DNA of 64,000 nucleotides, from the NCBI GenBank assembly GCA_003142185.1, contig PLOR01000026.1, positions 1 through 64,000 of the forward strand. Reading direction: 5' to 3'. The stretch's first letter is position 1. Each line of letters begins with the position of its first letter. Both the position numbers and the translations under genes were made by a program. The notes under the pieces are model-generated. The model saw only the letters and a program-made list of their open reading frames with translations. It had not been told where the DNA came from and did not search any database. Source of the stretch: Bryobacterales bacterium (GTDB taxonomy: Bacteria > Acidobacteriota > Terriglobia > Bryobacterales > Bryobacteraceae). This document shows positions 45,240-54,399 of this stretch, piece by piece.

Positions 45240-45690
45240 GGTCTCGCGCAGGTGCAGCCACTCGCGCCAAGAGAACATTCGGCCTGCTGGCGTCGCTTTA
45301 GGCCCAGCGAGGGTTCGAACCTGAAAACAAAGCACTGCACGGCTTGGTTTCAGCTAAGCCCTGTGTTATCAACGAGCGATAGATTGGCTCCCCGTCGTGG
45401 ACGCGTTTCGAACTTTTGTGGGCCAACTCGGGCCGTGATCGAACCTGCGAACGCATAGTGTTTTCAGAGTGATCCAGCGTGACCGCCGGCCTCTGTCCAC
45501 TCTGGGCACCCAGACCGGGCACATCTCGAACTCGCAAGGGGAGCTCAGTAACCTCCGGATACGCCGTAACTGAGGAGATGACCGCCAGCGGAAGGCGATA
45601 GAGTAAGAACGAACGGCGATTGGGAGTAGTCTAGTAGCGGGAATGGGGGTTCCGGCGGCAACACGCCGTGGCCCGGAGGATACATCGAAG
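45240..45690. other. Intergenic region with right flanking direct repeat and tRNA-like fragments
   Basis: About 450 bases. It contains the right direct repeat (45385-45418) and, at 45313-45323, GGGTTCGAACC in a setting that looks like a degraded tRNA T-arm read on the minus strand. No intact tRNA folds from it. GGAGG at 45675-45679 is the ribosome binding site of the next gene. Confidence 0.45.
45385..45418 (+). repeat. Right direct repeat flanking vapBC (tRNA-3'-end-like)
   Basis: Partner of 44459-44492, 926 bases downstream and in the same orientation; 31 of 34 bases are identical. Together they bracket exactly the promoter, vapB and vapC. Confidence 0.65.
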
Positions 45691-48258
45691 ATGCGACAAA
45701 TGATGGTTGCCCTCTGCTGCTTATTGGCGGTCGGAGCACACCCTGCGCTTGCGGACACCTTGCCGGCCTATTGCGGCGCGGTCGGCGCAAAAAGCTATAC
45801 GCCTCCCACCGTGATCATTCCTCCAGTGGTCCTCAATCGCGGCACGGTGATCACGGTCACCAATGCGACGGTTGCGGTGAATGGCGACACGTCCTCGGTG
45901 GCGGCGCTGGTGGCCAATCCCGGCCCGGATGGAATCTCTATCCAGGAAGCCATCATGGCGACGAACAATGACCCGGGCACATGGAACATCCAGTTCGCCC
46001 CCGCGCTGAAGGGCTCCATCATCGACACTGGCAACCAGGGACTGATTGGCCTGACCGGGGGCAACGTCACGATCAACGGTGACATCGACGGCGACGGACA
46101 GCCCGATATCACACTCACCACCAGCCTGTCGACCGGTTCTGCGGGTGTTACTGTTTATTCCGGGGGCAACACCCTCTACGCGCTGGCTCTCCAGAACTTT
46201 TGGTACGGGGTTTGGATCGGCCCTGCTGGATGGGCGACGCCAGTAATCGGAGCGACCTTCTCCAACACCACCGTCAGCAACCTGGTGCTGACGGGCATCC
46301 AGTTTACTGGAATCGGAGTCAATCCACCCTCACCTTGGAGCGCAGATTGCCAGAGCAATTGGGACCATATTCTGATTACCGGCAACACCATCTCCGGCAA
46401 TGCCGCTGGCCCGGCGCTGGGTATCGATTTGGCACTCGGCAGCACGGCCGGTGGAGACATGTGGCAGCACACCACCATCGCCAATAACAACATTGTGCTT
46501 CCTATGCCAGGGGCACGAACGGTGGGCATTGCGATGAACGTCGGAACCGGGCTTGGGGCAATGAACAACCAGGCGCTCGATACCTTGATCGCTAACAATA
46601 TCATTTCAGTCGCTGGTGGCACAATTGGGATTCGCATTGCGGCGGGCGGGGGCGCGGCATCGGCCAGTTTGATGGACGGCATGCGGGTTATTGGCAACCA
46701 GATTAACCCCGTAACAGGCGGATTGGCGAGCGGCATTGACCTAGTGACCGGAGATGCCGCCAGCGACGATGCGGACCCGTCCCTGCGGCCGATCCAGTAT
46801 TCAGAGAACAACATCGCTCGGAATATCGCCATCCTCTCGAACACCATCGGAGAAGCCGGTTGCTGCGGAATCTTCGTGGTAGCGGCATGCTGCGGGAACG
46901 CCAATAACACCATCGACAATCTTTCCATACTGGGTAATACGCTGACGGGCATGCAACTCATTGGCGGAGCCAGCGCCGACTACTACAGCAGGCCCTCCAC
47001 CGGGAATATGCTGTCCAACGTGCTTGTCCAGGCGAACACCATCCACAGCTCACCCCTTCCCCCACCCCCCCCAAGCCCATTCCCGCCAACCCTTGCGGGA
47101 CTAATCCCCAACGGCGGGGTAATTTATGTCATCGCAGGATTGGGCGCACCGGGAAATAGCGTCAACGGCATCTCGATTGCCAATAACGACGTGAACTCCC
47201 AGATGATCGGGATCAACATTATCGGAGGATGGGACCACCCGCCACCATCGGGGGTTGTTGGCTTCTCAGCGGACAATAACGTCGTGTCCGCCGCGCAGAT
47301 CTTCTGCAACCAGATGGACCAGGCGGCCACGGCTGATCAAGGGGGGAACCTCTACCTGCAGGGAGTCGGGAGCATCAACGTAGCGGCGGGAATCACGAAC
47401 GCGAACGGGAATCAGGTCCAGCAGTTATACATCGCGGACAACCTGGTGGCTGGAGTGCTTGGCAACCCGTCCCTGTTCACGTCCCTTGGCGACGGCGCGT
47501 CGGGAAATACGCTAACCACTTCCGCGAGTCCGACGCCTGCGATTTCCTTCGTCGCCAATGCCGAAGGCGCGAGCACGGTGATCGCGCCCAACACCTGGAT
47601 CGCGGTCTATGGGGTAAACCTGGCCCCGCATCAGGACGCGCTGAATGTGCGCATCTGGGGTCTGGCGGATTTCGTGAACGACCAGATGCCGACGCAACTC
47701 GACGGCGTCAGTGTAACCGTGAACGGCGAGAGCGCTTTCGTGTATTACGTCAGCCCGTCGCAGGTCAACATCCTCACGCCGCCCGACGCAATGCAAGGAC
47801 CGGTAAACGCGGTGGTGACCAACAACGGCGCATTGAGCCAGGCGTTCGTAGCGCAGGCGCAGCCCGTCTCGCCCTCCTTCTTCGTTTTCGATGGAACGCA
47901 CGTTGTGGCCACGCACGCCGACGGCACCGACATCGGCCCAACCACGCTCTACCCCGGCTGGACGACGCCGGCGAAGCCCGGGGAAACCATCGTGATCTAC
48001 GCCAACGGGTTCGGGCCGACCTCCACGCCGGTAGTCAGCGGAGCAGTCTCCCAATCCGGGAGCCTCTCGCCAATGCCCGCGATCACCATCGGCGGAATCC
48101 AGGCCAACGTTCGATTCGCCGGATTGAACGTTACGCCCGGCGAATTTCAGTTCAACGTCGACGTGCCCGTGAACCTGACGGATGGCGACCAGCCGATCAC
48201 GGCGACCTTCAGTGGGGGCAGCACGCAGGCAGGCGCGTTGCTCACAGTGCAGCACTAG
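45691..48258 (+). CDS. Secreted parallel beta-helix protein with Solibacter-type C-terminal domain
   Basis: 855 residues from ATG 45691, with GGAGG 11 bases upstream. A signal peptide (MRQMMVALCCLLAVGAHPALA) leads to about 580 residues with repeated N-N and G-N turns (NTTVSNLVLTGI, VIGNQINPVTGG, SILGNTLTGM) typical of right-handed beta-helices such as pectate-lyase-like proteins. The last 230 residues (ISFVANAEGASTVIAPNTWIA, then VNILTPPDAM and GETIVIYANGFGPT) match the TIGR03437-like domain expanded in Solibacter. Binding or cleaving an extracellular polysaccharide is likely, but no catalytic residues can be assigned. Confidence 0.85.
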   Translation: MRQMMVALCCLLAVGAHPALADTLPAYCGAVGAKSYTPPTVIIPPVVLNRGTVITVTNATVAVNGDTSSVAALVANPGPDGISIQEAIMATNNDPGTWNIQFAPALKGSIIDTGNQGLIGLTGGNVTINGDIDGDGQPDITLTTSLSTGSAGVTVYSGGNTLYALALQNFWYGVWIGPAGWATPVIGATFSNTTVSNLVLTGIQFTGIGVNPPSPWSADCQSNWDHILITGNTISGNAAGPALGIDLALGSTAGGDMWQHTTIANNNIVLPMPGARTVGIAMNVGTGLGAMNNQALDTLIANNIISVAGGTIGIRIAAGGGAASASLMDGMRVIGNQINPVTGGLASGIDLVTGDAASDDADPSLRPIQYSENNIARNIAILSNTIGEAGCCGIFVVAACCGNANNTIDNLSILGNTLTGMQLIGGASADYYSRPSTGNMLSNVLVQANTIHSSPLPPPPPSPFPPTLAGLIPNGGVIYVIAGLGAPGNSVNGISIANNDVNSQMIGINIIGGWDHPPPSGVVGFSADNNVVSAAQIFCNQMDQAATADQGGNLYLQGVGSINVAAGITNANGNQVQQLYIADNLVAGVLGNPSLFTSLGDGASGNTLTTSASPTPAISFVANAEGASTVIAPNTWIAVYGVNLAPHQDALNVRIWGLADFVNDQMPTQLDGVSVTVNGESAFVYYVSPSQVNILTPPDAMQGPVNAVVTNNGALSQAFVAQAQPVSPSFFVFDGTHVVATHADGTDIGPTTLYPGWTTPAKPGETIVIYANGFGPTSTPVVSGAVSQSGSLSPMPAITIGGIQANVRFAGLNVTPGEFQFNVDVPVNLTDGDQPITATFSGGSTQAGALLTVQH

Positions 48259-48653
48259 AACAATTCCGTCAAGAGTGGCCGCAGGCGGCCGTGTTGGCTT
48301 GGCCGACCTCGGTGCCTCTCCCTGGGCGCTCAAGGCAATGACAGTCAGTTGCCGATAGCGGGAGACAATCGCTGATAACAGGTTCACTTGCGGGGGGTTG
48401 GCCGGATAGGGAATGGATCGCGCATCCGGCAGCTAGCCACAGATGCGCAGCGAGTTCGAGTGTAGAATTGGGGTCGCCCGTAAAGCACAGAATTGAAACG
48501 GCGATTTTAATGGCTCCCCAGAACGGATTCGAACCAGCTTGGGCCGCCCTCCAGGTGACTGGCGCACGGCACGGTGCGTCCCCGAAAAACATCCGCCACG
48601 CAGCCATGGTTTATGATTGAGGCTTACAGCCGAGTACATCCCCAGGAGAAAGA
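48259..48653. other. Intergenic region upstream of fabG with third tRNA-end-like repeat
   Basis: About 395 bases. At 48511-48543 lies a diverged copy of the direct repeat seen around vapBC: TGGCTCCCC is identical, and GATTCGAACC keeps a tRNA T-arm look. AGGAGAAAG at 48643-48651 is the fabG ribosome binding site. No gene supported. Confidence 0.45.
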
Positions 48654-49388
48654 ATGTTCAACCGAGTAGCCTTCGTCACCGGCGCCAGCCGCGGCATCGG
48701 CCGCGCGATCGCGCTCAAGCTATGCCGCGCCGGCTTCGAGATCGTGGTGGCTTCACCCGAGCTCGAAAACAACGAAGCGGTGGCTTGCGAAATTCGCGCC
48801 TGCAATGCCGAGGCGGTGACGCTGAATCTGGACGTGACGTCGCCGGAATCGGTCAAGGAGGGTTTCGCCAGAATCCTCAAGGACAAGACCCGCATCGACG
48901 TGCTGGTGAACAACGCCGGCATTGCGCGCGACGGCCTGGCCGTGCGCATGAAGCCATCGGACTGGCAACTGGTGCTGAAGGTGAATCTCGAAGGCGCGTT
49001 CCTGTGCAGCCAACAAGTCCTGCCCGGCATGATGCGCAACCGCTGGGGGCGCATCGTCAACATTTCCTCCGTGGTGGGCCAGGCGGGAAGCGTGGGGCAG
49101 GCCAACTACGCGGCATCCAAGGCAGGCCTGATCGGACTCACCAAGGCGCTGGCGCAGGAAATGGGCAGCCGCGGGATCACCGTGAACGCCATCGCACCCG
49201 GCTACGTCGCCACCGACATGACCAAGGACCTGCCTGAGGAGCTCAAGCAGAAGATGCTGGCCACGATTCCGCTCGGCCGCATGGGCACGCCGGATGATAT
49301 CGCCGACGCGGTGAAGTTCCTGGTCAGCGATGATGCGTCGTACATCACCGGGCACGTGCTGGCTGTCAACGGCGGCATGTACATGTAA
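48654..49388 (+). CDS. fabG: 3-oxoacyl-[acyl-carrier-protein] reductase
   Basis: 244 residues, ATG 48654 after AGGAGAAAG. It is an NADPH-dependent short-chain reductase of fatty acid elongation. TGASRGIG (9-16), NNAG, the catalytic Ser138 in NISSV, and Tyr152/Lys156 in NYAASKAG are all present; the C-terminus ITGHVLAVNGGMYM is typical of FabG. It stands apart from other fab genes, so a related reductase role (for example PHB or secondary metabolism) cannot be excluded. Confidence 0.92.
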   Translation: MFNRVAFVTGASRGIGRAIALKLCRAGFEIVVASPELENNEAVACEIRACNAEAVTLNLDVTSPESVKEGFARILKDKTRIDVLVNNAGIARDGLAVRMKPSDWQLVLKVNLEGAFLCSQQVLPGMMRNRWGRIVNISSVVGQAGSVGQANYAASKAGLIGLTKALAQEMGSRGITVNAIAPGYVATDMTKDLPEELKQKMLATIPLGRMGTPDDIADAVKFLVSDDASYITGHVLAVNGGMYM

Positions 49389-49518
49389 GCTGGAAGGTGA
49401 AGAACTAACTAAGCGGTCCAATCGCCGGCAACCGCTCGGTTAGGAACTGCGAGGAAATGCGCCCGCAAGCGGGCGTTGGCAAGCTAAAGCATACCCCACC
49501 ACTGCAATAGGTAGCCCA

Positions 49519-51054
49519 ATGCTGCTCGATATCGCCAGTTTGCCCAGCCCCGAGAACTCGGCGATTCAGCTTCACCCCGCCGATAACATCGCCGTGGCGC
49601 GCGTGCCGCTGGCAGCGGGGACCGAGCTGCGCGTGGGCGGAGAGGCGGTGATGGTCCGGGAAGCCGTTCCGGCCGGCCACAAGGTGGCGCTGCGGGCGAT
49701 TGCGGAGGGCGCAACCGTGTTTCGCTACGGCCAGCCCATCGGCTTGGCGAAAGCGCCGATCGAGCCCGGCAGCCACGTACACACCCACAACCTGGCCTTC
49801 GACGAACGCCGTGCGGCGTATCGGTTCCCTTCCGGCTCGCTTGATGAGCCGGCGCGCCGCGAAGACGGTCCCAGCTTCCTCGGCTACCTGCGCGACGATG
49901 GCCGCGCCGGCACGCGGAACTACATCGCGGTAGTCGCGGCGTCCAACTGCGCCGCCCATACAGCCGAGCTGATTGCCGCCAGCTTCACGGGCGAAACGCT
50001 GCCGCCGAATGTGGATGGCGTAATGGCGTTTCCGCACGGCGAAGGCTGCGGCCACGCGGGCGACGCCGATATCGATCAGCTTCGGCGCACGCTCGGCGGT
50101 GTGTTGGCGCATCCCAACGTTTCCGCCGCCGTGATACTGGGGCTGGGCTGCGAGGGCAACCAGATCGATCATTACCTGGGCGATACAGGGCCACGCGCCG
50201 GGCGCCTGGTGGGCATGACGGTGCAGGCGAGCGGCGGCACGCGCTCGACCGTAGAGGCCGCGCGCCGCGAAATCGCGCGCCTGATCGAAATCGCCGCCGC
50301 CGAATCGCGCCGGCCCATCCCCGCGTCTCGTATTGTGCTGGGCCTGAACTGCGGCGGCTCGGATTCGTTCTCCGGCATCACGGCCAATCCGGCGCTGGGC
50401 CGCTGCTCGGATTGGCTGGCCGAGCTGGGTGGCACGCCGGTGCTCGCCGAAACCCCGGAAATCTTCGGTGCGGAGCACCTGCTGGTCCAGCGCGCGCGCA
50501 ATCGCGAGGTCGCCGAAAAACTGCTCGCCAAGATCGGCCACTACAAGCAATACCTGGCGCGTTTTGGCGGCAGCTTTGACGACAACCCCAGCCCCGGAAA
50601 CAAAGCTGGCGGCCTCAGCAACATTCTCGAGAAATCGCTCGGCGCGGCGGCCAAAAGCGGCTCGTCCCCGCTGATCGAGGTCTATGACTACGCCGAACGC
50701 ATCCACAACTCCGGCTTCGCGTTCATGAACACTCCCGGCTACGACCCGGTTTCGCTGACCGGCCTTGCCGCCGGCGGCGCGAACCTGATCGCGTTCACCA
50801 CCGGCCGCGGCAGCGCGATCGGCTTCCCCACCGTCCCGGTGATCAAAATCGCGAGCAACAGCCACACCTTCCGCGCCATGCGCGACAACATGGACGTGAA
50901 CGCCGGCAGCATCGCCGACGGCGAGCGCACGATTGACGAAGTGGGCCGCGAGATCTTCGACCTTATGCTGGCGGTGGCTTCCGGCCAGCAAACTTGCGCC
51001 GAGCGCCTGGGCCACCGCGAATTCGTCCCCTGGCGGATCGGGCCGGTGATGTAG
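49519..51054 (+). CDS. UxaA-family altronate/galactarate-type dehydratase
   Basis: 511 residues. An N-terminal SAF domain (about 15-90: HPADNIAVARVPLAAG, then PAGHKVALRAI) is followed by the catalytic UxaA domain with FLGYLRDDGRAGTRNYIAV, FPHGEGCGHAG, LGLGCEGNQI and LGLNCGGSDSFSGITANPALG. The end contains FTTGRGSAIGFPTVPVIKIASN. Members dehydrate sugar acids such as altronate or galactarate using iron. No uronate pathway neighbours are in view, so the substrate is open. A hairpin (49412-49436) precedes it. Confidence 0.9.
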   Translation: MLLDIASLPSPENSAIQLHPADNIAVARVPLAAGTELRVGGEAVMVREAVPAGHKVALRAIAEGATVFRYGQPIGLAKAPIEPGSHVHTHNLAFDERRAAYRFPSGSLDEPARREDGPSFLGYLRDDGRAGTRNYIAVVAASNCAAHTAELIAASFTGETLPPNVDGVMAFPHGEGCGHAGDADIDQLRRTLGGVLAHPNVSAAVILGLGCEGNQIDHYLGDTGPRAGRLVGMTVQASGGTRSTVEAARREIARLIEIAAAESRRPIPASRIVLGLNCGGSDSFSGITANPALGRCSDWLAELGGTPVLAETPEIFGAEHLLVQRARNREVAEKLLAKIGHYKQYLARFGGSFDDNPSPGNKAGGLSNILEKSLGAAAKSGSSPLIEVYDYAERIHNSGFAFMNTPGYDPVSLTGLAAGGANLIAFTTGRGSAIGFPTVPVIKIASNSHTFRAMRDNMDVNAGSIADGERTIDEVGREIFDLMLAVASGQQTCAERLGHREFVPWRIGPVM

Positions 51055-51152
51055 CGCGGGCGACGGCCGTGAACTGGCTTACCCTGAATTCCGAAATCAA
51101 CTTCGGCGAAGTCGCATTCCCATTGCGGACCACCATGAAACAACAGGTCTTG

Positions 51153-51278
51153 TATCAGGGCACGGCTTGAGCCGTGCCGGAACGGTATGAACCTGATGGG
51201 CTTTAGCCCCTGGCCGGCAGACAGGGGCTAAAGCCCTCAGGATACGGTCGGCGGCACGGCTGAAGCCGTGCCCTGATA
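51153..51278. repeat. Nested double-hairpin repeat element
   Basis: Outer arms at 51153-51179 and 51252-51278 are complementary at 26 of 27 positions; each arm itself contains CACGGCT and AGCCGTG. Inside, GGGCTTTAGCCCCTG (51198-51212) pairs perfectly with 51222-51236. The right half lies within the end of the next minus-strand gene and supplies its last 13 codons and stop. Confidence 0.8.
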
Positions 51279-52133
51279 CGAGGCGTCCAATTTCGGAATT
51301 CGGTACTGCGTCTGCGGCACCAGCCGCGAATCCGCCTGGAACTTGCGGAAGTTGCTGAAAGCGATTTCGATTTCCGCGCGCGTCCCGGCGACCAGCATCA
51401 GCCGCGCCGACAGGCTCACGGAGATCCGCTTCGGCAACCAGACTTCATCGTTGACGCGGGTTTCCTCAAACGTCACGCGGCTGCCACTGGCGAGCCTCAC
51501 CAGAATCCCGCCGAACGCGATCGTGTCCAGCGTCTCGATCTCGGCCTTCACCCATTCGTTATCCCGCTTGTCGATCCACAGTTTGCCTTTGAGCTTGGGG
51601 AAGTAAGCGTCCGCGGCGAGTTTTGGCTTGTATCCCGGCTTGGGGGTGGCTGCGATCACGTAAGCGTCCCGGCCGTTCAACATCTCTTCGCCCGCCAGCC
51701 GGAAATCGAACGCGTCGGGCAATTCCTTGAGCGGTTCGCGTTGCCGCTGCTGCTTGTGGTCCCATTCGGCGATGCGGCGCTGGCGCTCCGCGGGCGCCTC
51801 CTTACTCCGTTCGTCGATGCTCCTGCGCAGCTTCTCCTGTTCCTTCCGCTCCTCTTGCGGCGGCAGCGGCCGGTCGTCGCGTGCCACCAGCCGGCGATAG
51901 GGAGATCCTTCCAGCAGGGTCACGTCGAAAGTGCGGCTCTCGGGCGGCTTCTTCGGCTTCCCCGACCGGTCCAACATGCGCGTCTCATTCCGCTCGAGGA
52001 ACGTGTAATTGCGCGCGATCGCCTCGTTCTTCTGGTCCAGCTCGATCGAGCGCCGCACGATCTCGCGCGCATCCGGCGCATTTTGAGCGGCGAGGAGACA
52101 GGGGATGGAGGCGCACAACGCCAGCACGCGCAT
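51237..52133 (-). CDS. LolA-like exported protein, repeat-derived C-terminus
   Basis: 298 residues from ATG 52133. A signal peptide (MRVLALCASIPCLLAAQ) leads to a domain with ARNYTFLERNETRMLD, ARDDRPLPPQEERKEQEKL, then FRLAGEEMLNGRDAYVIAATPKPGYKPK and LWIDKRDNEWVKAEIETLDTI, like the LolA/LppX or outer-membrane-lipoprotein-sorting families common in Acidobacteriota. The middle (about 90-130) is strongly charged and coiled-coil-like. The final 13 residues (YQGTASAVPPTVS) are encoded by a palindromic repeat, so the native end may have been replaced. Confidence 0.75.
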   Translation of the reverse strand: MRVLALCASIPCLLAAQNAPDAREIVRRSIELDQKNEAIARNYTFLERNETRMLDRSGKPKKPPESRTFDVTLLEGSPYRRLVARDDRPLPPQEERKEQEKLRRSIDERSKEAPAERQRRIAEWDHKQQRQREPLKELPDAFDFRLAGEEMLNGRDAYVIAATPKPGYKPKLAADAYFPKLKGKLWIDKRDNEWVKAEIETLDTIAFGGILVRLASGSRVTFEETRVNDEVWLPKRISVSLSARLMLVAGTRAEIEIAFSNFRKFQADSRLVPQTQYRIPKLDASYQGTASAVPPTVS

Positions 52134-52284
52134 GTTTCAATTCTAGGGTATTGTCACGAAACAACCATGCCAAATCCCGGCGCCCGACGTGGCGCACGCA
52201 CTCGTGCGTGGGAAGCCGGGCGTCGGCAGGAGTGCCGACGCGGCACGCACGACTGCATTCGCCGCGTCGGAATGGTGGCGCCGC

Positions 52285-52533
52285 CTACTTCGCGGCCTTG
52301 CAGGCGTCGGTCAGGGTCGTTTTGTCTGCCTGTGCTTTGAAACACTTGCCGGTGGGGTTCAGGTTCGGGTCCTTATGCATGTCGGCCATGGCCCCGACCT
52401 TGACGTGGCAAGTGGTGCATGCCTTCTGCCCCGTCGCTTTCATATACGCCGGGGTGCCAAAGCTGGCCACGGTGCTCATTAACAGACCCGCCAGGATGAT
52501 CGCGGCCGGGACCGCCAGTTTCAATACGCGCAT
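52285..52533 (-). CDS. Small secreted protein with a CxxCH heme motif
   Basis: 82 residues from ATG 52533, with AAGGAGAG upstream. A signal peptide (MRVLKLAVPAAIILAGLLMS) is followed by GQKACTTCHVKVG, a c-type heme attachment motif, and a short Lys/Ala-rich tail with one further Cys. It is much shorter than a normal cytochrome c and has no clear distal methionine domain, although Met residues lie nearby (MADMHKD). It may be a small monoheme cytochrome or heme-binding protein. Function inferred from the motif only. Confidence 0.65.
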   Translation of the reverse strand: MRVLKLAVPAAIILAGLLMSTVASFGTPAYMKATGQKACTTCHVKVGAMADMHKDPNLNPTGKCFKAQADKTTLTDACKAAK

Positions 52534-52677
52534 AATATCTCTCCTTGGAATTACTGGATCGAACCCGGAGAAACAGCATCCCAAGGTCCGAATATCCTCA
52601 CATACTATAACCTGAATGTGGTTAAAAGCAGCGGTATTTCACATTAAAAAGTGCAGCATTTGGGGGAAATCGCCCAA

Positions 52678-53280
52678 TCAGAGGTTGGCGTTTGGCTCCA
52701 GGCTGCGCCAGAGATACCAGCTTGCCACCGTGCAGAAGGGGCGCCACCGCTCGGCCATCGCCTCGATTTCGCCGGGCAGCGGCATCGCCTCAAGACCGTA
52801 TGCCTTTCGGATGGCGTTGCGAATTCCCAAATCGCCGGTGGGCAACACATCGTGCCGGCGCAGGGCAAAAATCAGAAACATGTGCGCCGTCCAGACGCCG
52901 ATCCCCTTGACGGCCGTCAACCGCGCCATTACTTCCTCGTCCGTCAGCTCCGGCAATTCTTCAAAGCGGACCCGCCCATCGCGCGTATGCCGCGCCAGAT
53001 CCCGTATGTACTCTGTCTTCTGACCCGATAGCCCCACCGCCCGCATCCGCGCCGGGCGCAGCTTGAGGATGTTCGCCGGCGTGATCTTGCCCCCCGCGGC
53101 GCTAGCCAGGCGGCCAAAAATCACGTTTGCCACCCGCCCGCTCAACTGCTGGTAAACGATGGATTTAACCAGCGTCTCAAAATCCGGGTCGCGGAATTCG
53201 ATACGATAGTCTCCAACCCGGTCGATAATGCCGGCCAGCACCGGGTCTGACCTTCGGAGGTGGTGAATGGCTTTCTGCAT
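52678..53280 (-). CDS. DNA-3-methyladenine glycosylase II-like protein (HhH-GPD)
   Basis: 200 residues from ATG 53280. It excises alkylated bases. The HhH-GPD pattern is clear: LVKSIVYQQLSGRVANVIFGRL, then LTAVKGIGVWTAHMFLIFALRRHDVLPTGDLGI with the helix-hairpin-helix and the catalytic Asp in GD. It is the short AlkA/MagI-like form without an N-terminal TBP-like domain. Its start lies close to the divergent VWFA gene. Confidence 0.9.
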   Translation of the reverse strand: MQKAIHHLRRSDPVLAGIIDRVGDYRIEFRDPDFETLVKSIVYQQLSGRVANVIFGRLASAAGGKITPANILKLRPARMRAVGLSGQKTEYIRDLARHTRDGRVRFEELPELTDEEVMARLTAVKGIGVWTAHMFLIFALRRHDVLPTGDLGIRNAIRKAYGLEAMPLPGEIEAMAERWRPFCTVASWYLWRSLEPNANL

Positions 53281-53326
53281 CGTGAAACACTTGGGGACCG
53301 GGAAACGTCAACACCATTGTACCGGC

Positions 53327-54319
53327 ATGCGAATCCTCCTAATTTTGACACTGGCTGGCGCGTTGTGCGCGCAAACCCCTCCCCAGACTTCTCCTCCCGC
53401 CGACGAACCGCCCACCATCCAGGTGGATGTGAACGTGGTCAACATTCTGGCCAGCGTGCGCGACAAGCGGGGCGGCCTGGTGGCCAACCTGGAAAAGAAC
53501 GATTTCACCGTCTTTGAGGACGGCAAGCAACAGGAAATCAAGTACTTCGCGCGCGAGACCGATCTCCCGCTGACGATCGGCCTGCTGATCGATGTCAGCG
53601 GCAGCCAGCGCAACCTGATCGATATCGAGCGCAGCGCCGCATCGCAGTTCTTCAGCCAGGTGATGCGCAAGAAGGACGAAGCGTTCCTCATCAGCTTCGG
53701 TGAAGAGTGCGAATTGCTCCAGGATTACACCAATTCCGCCCGCATGCTGAGCCAGGGGATGAACGGTTTACGGGTGAGCTCCGGCGTGGGAGGCTTCGGC
53801 CCCGGCCCCGTCCCCACGTCCGGCGATCCGCGCGGCACGGTGCTCTATGACGCGGTGTTTCTGGCCGCCGACGAGAAACTGCGCACGGAGGTGGGCCGCA
53901 AGGTGATCGTGCTCATCACCGACGGCGTGGATGAGGGCAGCCGTAAGAAGATCGAGGACGCCATCGAGGCCGCCCAGAAGGCCGATGCCGTCGTCTACAG
54001 CATCGATTACTCCGACCCCAGGGCCTATGGCAACTATGGCCCCTTCGGAGGATTCGGCGGCGGCGCCGGCGAGGGCTACCTGCGCAGGATGTCCGACGCG
54101 ACCGGCGGCCACGTCTACAAAGTGGGCCGCAACCACTCCCTGCAAGACGTATTCCAGGAGTTGCAGGAAGAAATGCGCAGCCAGTATTCGCTCGGCTTCT
54201 CGTCCGCCAACGAGAAGCGGGACGGCAGCTATCGCAAGCTGGAAGTCCGCATGGCGAACAAGGACCTGAAAGCCCAGGTGCGCAAAGGCTATTACGCCGT
54301 GAAGCCGGAAGCAAGGTAG
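53327..54319 (+). CDS. Secreted VWFA-domain protein of acidobacterial type
   Basis: 330 residues from ATG 53327; an earlier in-frame ATG (53267) lies inside the divergent gene. A signal peptide (MRILLILTLAGALCAQ) is followed by VDVNVVNILASVRDKRGGLVANLEKNDFTVFEDGKQQEIKYF, the typical N-terminal region of this family, then a VWA domain with DVSGSQ (MIDAS DxSxS) and VIVLITDGVDEGS. The C-terminus MRSQYSLGFSSANEKRDGSYRKLEV is conserved in TIGR03436-like proteins, which are multiplied in Acidobacteriota. Role unknown, probably adhesion or sensing. Confidence 0.9.
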   Translation: MRILLILTLAGALCAQTPPQTSPPADEPPTIQVDVNVVNILASVRDKRGGLVANLEKNDFTVFEDGKQQEIKYFARETDLPLTIGLLIDVSGSQRNLIDIERSAASQFFSQVMRKKDEAFLISFGEECELLQDYTNSARMLSQGMNGLRVSSGVGGFGPGPVPTSGDPRGTVLYDAVFLAADEKLRTEVGRKVIVLITDGVDEGSRKKIEDAIEAAQKADAVVYSIDYSDPRAYGNYGPFGGFGGGAGEGYLRRMSDATGGHVYKVGRNHSLQDVFQELQEEMRSQYSLGFSSANEKRDGSYRKLEVRMANKDLKAQVRKGYYAVKPEAR

Positions 54320-54399
54320 GACAGACCATCGCCTTGCGTGGTCTGTCGCGCCTGGATCAACGCGCTGCGTTGACAGACGACAAAAGGCGATCATCCGTC

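Noticed and set aside
45300-45330. Possible tRNA gene (GGGTTCGAACC) on the minus strand
   Set aside because: No D-arm, anticodon arm or pairing acceptor strand can be folded around it.
49405-51015. 536-residue minus-strand frame
   Set aside because: It is antisense to the UxaA-family gene, with no family-like motifs.
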